A stretch of DNA of 64,000 nt from Haloterrigena alkaliphila (GTDB taxonomy: Archaea; Halobacteriota; Halobacteria; Halobacteriales; Natrialbaceae): positions 1,736,001 through 1,800,000 of the forward strand of contig NZ_CP071462.1 in the NCBI RefSeq assembly GCF_017352155.2, in the 5' to 3' direction. This document shows, piece after piece, positions 61,201 to 64,000 of this stretch. The notes beneath the pieces were generated by a model. That model saw nothing but the letters and a program-made list of their open reading frames with translations, made no database searches and was not told where the DNA came from. Position numbers and translations under genes: made by a program. Position 1 is the first letter of the stretch. Each line of letters starts with the position of its first letter.

Positions 61201-62313
61201 TTAGTGGAACTTCTCTAAAGCCTCACTTGGTGTGAGTATAATGTCATCTGAATTATTGTATTCCTCAAACTTTTCGTACTTGTGAGTGTCAGATTCATCA
61301 AGACACACAATATAATCTTCAGGTTCAACTACGTCACCATCTTCGGTCTCGGAAAAGAATTTCATACATCCAGATTCTTCATAAACATATTCTGCGATAG
61401 TGTGATATATTTCATAATTAGTCAATTCATCTCTGCTAATTCCACCACGGTCAATAAACACAATTGGATGAGGATAGTGTTTTGAGCGATTGATATTCCG
61501 TCTCGCTAAAGGAACCAAGTCGCTGACTTCTTCGGGAGTGTGGAAACCTTTCGTATTCACGTAAGCAGTGTCATCTGGTGTAGCCGAAATTAGTGTATCA
61601 CGAATCTCAGATGCAGTCCATTTTTCTACGTTCTCTTTTACATAATCCATAGTCAAATCAGCTAGCGATAGAAGTGGGTAGGTTGCGTCGCCCTGAGGAA
61701 TTACATGCAATTCGTCAGAGATTATCCCCGTACGTCTCCAAGGGAGGTTGTCCTTTCCCTCAAAATCATCTAAGAGTACATTATCAGTTCCCCACGGTGC
61801 GTCCCGATATTCATCAAGATAATCCCAGACAGCGATAAGATGATAATAATTTGTAAGTTCACCATGAAGATCATCACGCGAAATTTGCTCACGGGGACCA
61901 TTGTCGTCTTGATAGGCCACCACCATTTGATTGGTTATATTCGTAACAGTAACGTGAATATTTGCAATATTATCTATTTTCAATAAATCTTCTACTACAT
62001 CAGAAATAATCCCATCATAGTCCCATTCTGAAGCCATCTCACGAACTTCGTGGCTTTTCAGAACAGGCCTTTTTGGTGAAGAATCATATTCCTTAGCTTT
62101 CTCCTCTATGATGCTCCGGTACCTAGTATTGAATTGGTCTCGGTCATCAACGGCAATAGCTATTGCAATCTCACTCTTGTTCTGAAAACCACCTTCAGAG
62201 TAGGTATGGAATGTTGCATCAGAACCGACCCACGCTTCACCTGCTGTAGTCCTATCTTCAGGTGTAGTTTCAGATTCTTCTTCACTCCCCTCAATATCTT
62301 CGTCAGAACTCAT
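61201..62313 (-). CDS. Uncharacterised AT-rich gene product, possibly RNase H-fold
   Basis: 370 residues. After an acidic disordered start (1-30), segments ATFHTYSEGGFQNKSEIAIAIAV and VIPQGDATYPLLSLADLTMDYVK recall the first strand and the C-terminal 'ADL' helix of DUF3800 proteins, which have an RNase H-like fold. The catalytic carboxylates are not clear, so this is only a suggestion. The gene is much more AT-rich than the chromosome and stands alone between repeat motifs, so it is probably acquired cargo. Confidence 0.65.
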   Translation of the reverse strand: MSSDEDIEGSEEESETTPEDRTTAGEAWVGSDATFHTYSEGGFQNKSEIAIAIAVDDRDQFNTRYRSIIEEKAKEYDSSPKRPVLKSHEVREMASEWDYDGIISDVVEDLLKIDNIANIHVTVTNITNQMVVAYQDDNGPREQISRDDLHGELTNYYHLIAVWDYLDEYRDAPWGTDNVLLDDFEGKDNLPWRRTGIISDELHVIPQGDATYPLLSLADLTMDYVKENVEKWTASEIRDTLISATPDDTAYVNTKGFHTPEEVSDLVPLARRNINRSKHYPHPIVFIDRGGISRDELTNYEIYHTIAEYVYEESGCMKFFSETEDGDVVEPEDYIVCLDESDTHKYEKFEEYNNSDDIILTPSEALEKFH

Positions 62314-62700
62314 CTTATTACCGAATTGAATGGCAGCAGTAAATAGGTTTAGGATAAATAAATCCCCGGAGTGAAATCACGCACCCGATGCCGCAGCTAG
62401 AAACCTAACCGATAGATATTATATGGTAATGGTCTTCGATGTCCTCGTAATAGGTGTGGAGATAGGAGTCAATTGGCCCGCCTATTGAGCCTTTCTCGAC
62501 CGAATCATCACCGCATATACTTCACGAATTAGCTGTTTGCGTTTGCTTCCACCTCGTGCTGAATATGCGCTGTGTATCTTGTAAGAGTGCTATCAACCTA
62601 CCAACCCTCTGTCAGACTCGGCGTGCTGTATCCAGAGTGTGGCTCGATAGGCATTTATAAATCCTTATGGTTTATCCATGTTCAATATTATCTGGACATA
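62314..62700. other. Intergenic segment with decayed coding sequence on the minus strand
   Basis: On the minus strand, two frames overlap in 62395-62580: one reads KRKQLIREVYAVMIRS, the next GPIDSYLHTYYEDIEDHYH before a stop near 62408. This looks like a frameshifted gene remnant. A TATA box TTTATAAA (62654-62661) serves the following plus-strand gene. Confidence 0.35.
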
Positions 62701-63606
62701 ATGCGTGCAATTACGCCGAGAGCAGAGGCCTACTTTGAGGAACTCTTCCAAGATTATCTGCGAATCTTGGAAGAGGACCACGACGTAACCACGGCAAAGG
62801 AGTATCTTGAATTTGTAGGAGCAACTTCGCGGCTTAAGGACCCACAATCGATTTTCGAGTATCTCGAAGCCCAGGAGATCGGCATAGATGCCTTCCTTGA
62901 ATGCCCACCGCTGCTGGATCAGGACATAGCCTATGCTTCATTGAATCCTGGAATGAAAGGGACGATCCGTCGAGAAGAGTTCATATCTGGACAATATGGG
63001 AGGATTAGAGAGGCCGAAGGCGATATTGAAGAGATTGCATGGAGATGGTCGAGGGAATTCCACAGGTATCTCACTCATTCATCTAATCCGGGCCCTCAAG
63101 CCATCGTAGAGTCGCTCCGCGATTCCCTCGACGTTCTCCCATCTGAGGAAGAGGTCTTGTATGAGGACTACGTAAGCGTAGATTCCCGAACTGATCTGCC
63201 GGATTCCTACTATGGTGACGTCTATCACACTCAGTTCTTCAGACTACCATCTCCTGACGGCTCGATTCTTGAGAATGTCGACCGAGATTACTGGCGAGCA
63301 CGGTTCGCCGACGAGTTGAAGATGGTCAATCCGAGCCTTTTCATCGCGGGCTGCAAAGATGCTTGGCTAGCGGTCATAGATCACATCGTTGGTGACCCGG
63401 CCGAAGAGATAATCCCCCACCGAGATTCGAAAGTTACGAGAAAGTATGGGAACCGCACAGATGATACTGCTGTTTACGGAGTATTTGAAGTTCCAAAGCA
63501 GGATTTGTGGGTAGTCACCAGCTATCAGGAGTCTCGATATTCATTTCTAAAACCAAGCCTCCTCCGGGAGAATCTCGAATACGTGAATAGCCAGATCCAT
63601 ATATAA
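62701..63606 (+). CDS. Uncharacterised protein, possible uracil-DNA glycosylase fold
   Basis: 301 residues. ASLNPGMKG near 78-86 resembles the first-strand LNPG motif of UDG-superfamily proteins; LFIAGCKDAW resembles the central strand and glycine turn, and the C-terminal YQESRYSFLKPSLLRENL could be the loop preceding the last helix. The N-terminal 70 residues are helical. Catalytic residues cannot be fixed. AT-rich, likely acquired. The ATG at 62701 follows a TATA box by about 40 bases. Confidence 0.6.
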   Translation: MRAITPRAEAYFEELFQDYLRILEEDHDVTTAKEYLEFVGATSRLKDPQSIFEYLEAQEIGIDAFLECPPLLDQDIAYASLNPGMKGTIRREEFISGQYGRIREAEGDIEEIAWRWSREFHRYLTHSSNPGPQAIVESLRDSLDVLPSEEEVLYEDYVSVDSRTDLPDSYYGDVYHTQFFRLPSPDGSILENVDRDYWRARFADELKMVNPSLFIAGCKDAWLAVIDHIVGDPAEEIIPHRDSKVTRKYGNRTDDTAVYGVFEVPKQDLWVVTSYQESRYSFLKPSLLRENLEYVNSQIHI

Positions 63607-63874
63607 TAACGTGCATAGATAATCGAAAAGAAGACTCATCTCAGCAGTTACTCAAGTCGCTTTTTGATTTCCTTCTACTCCTTGATGTACTGTTCAATCA
63701 TTCTGTCTTGTTCCTCTGGCAGATATGCGTCCTGTATTCAATACAACTCGACGAACATTACAGAAAAATGATGAAAAATTCAGCGGTCAATCCACATCTG
63801 TATGAGCGTCCGTTCTCTCCTAAAGAGATCTAAAGAGGATGAGTTCACTGGAAAATACGGGTAATTCGGCCGTC

Positions 63875-64000
63875 TCAGATATTACCCAGGAATTCCCTTC
63901 GCTGTTCCATTTTCTCTTTCTCGGTCCGCTGATCGTAGTGCTGCTCGAGCACGTCCGGGCTCACATTCGCCCGCTGGCTCACGGCCGTCTCGGGTACGTC
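63875..64000 (-). CDS. C-terminus of a second tyrosine integrase, truncated by window edge
   Basis: The last 41 residues only: VPETAVSQRANVSPDVLEQH plus YDQRTEKEKMEQRR. The HY pair is the nucleophilic Tyr, and the alignment with the integrase at 57779 (ISDRCNVSPKVIELHY; EEDKMRQRREVL) is clear. Faces the opposite way from that integrase. The gap 63607-63874 shows no gene. Confidence 0.85.
   Translation of the reverse strand, partial: DVPETAVSQRANVSPDVLEQHYDQRTEKEKMEQRREFLGNI

Overview
The window is chromosomal DNA of a halophilic archaeon, most likely an extremely halophilic member of the Natrialbales (inference; no 16S rRNA gene is present). Supporting signs are high GC, very acidic proteins, TATA-type promoters close to start codons, a doublet archaeal histone, an archaeal CCA-adding enzyme, an intron-containing tRNA-Met, an archaeal type A RNase P RNA and many haloarchaeal families of unknown function.

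1-36 kb is core-like. In order it holds a truncated SDR gene, a CrcB fluoride-exporter pair, a CDF metal transporter, a sensor histidine kinase, an MBL-fold hydrolase, a long-chain acyl-CoA ligase, a two-gene MgtE-like transporter, a tungsten-type aldehyde oxidoreductase, a thiolase, a lipoate ligase-like protein, an M23-like protein, a secreted serpin, a hotdog thioesterase, and a nicotinamidase-like hydrolase and nicotinate phosphoribosyltransferase separated by two surface metalloprotease-like proteins. Then come AMMECR1, RNase P RNA, tRNA-Arg, RPA, the histone-histone deacetylase pair, two HTH regulators, the CCA enzyme, tRNA-Asn, a PD-(D/E)XK protein, MoaB and tRNA-Met. Intergenic DNA here is rich in repeats: short tandem arrays, four copies of a dispersed element of about 115 bp, and modules behind tRNA-Arg and tRNA-Asn built from copies of the tRNA 3' end.

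36.3-57 kb, directly behind tRNA-Met, is a defence island. A SNF2 helicase, a DUF499 ATPase and a DUF1156 DNA methylase resemble the helicase-methylase-ATPase (Hma) arrangement. They are separated by a DUF4238 protein, a small membrane protein, a DUF262/HNH (GmrSD-like) protein and a STAND-like NTPase, partly in AT-rich DNA. A McrB-McrC-Fic/Doc gene set follows, headed by a PD-(D/E)XK protein with two C-terminal repeats.

57-64 kb is mobile-element territory: a ribbon-helix-helix/tyrosine integrase pair, a MutY/MIG-type mismatch glycosylase, an HTH plus TumE-like pair, two AT-rich genes of uncertain role, and the C-terminus of a second integrase at the right edge.

The two most unusual observations are (i) an RNase P RNA whose P3 region carries five tandem 29-nt hairpins of identical architecture, and (ii) the tRNA-tail modules, in which an inverted T-arm copy and a direct 21-nt tRNA 3'-end copy flank a shared core at two different tRNA genes, each customised to its own tRNA.
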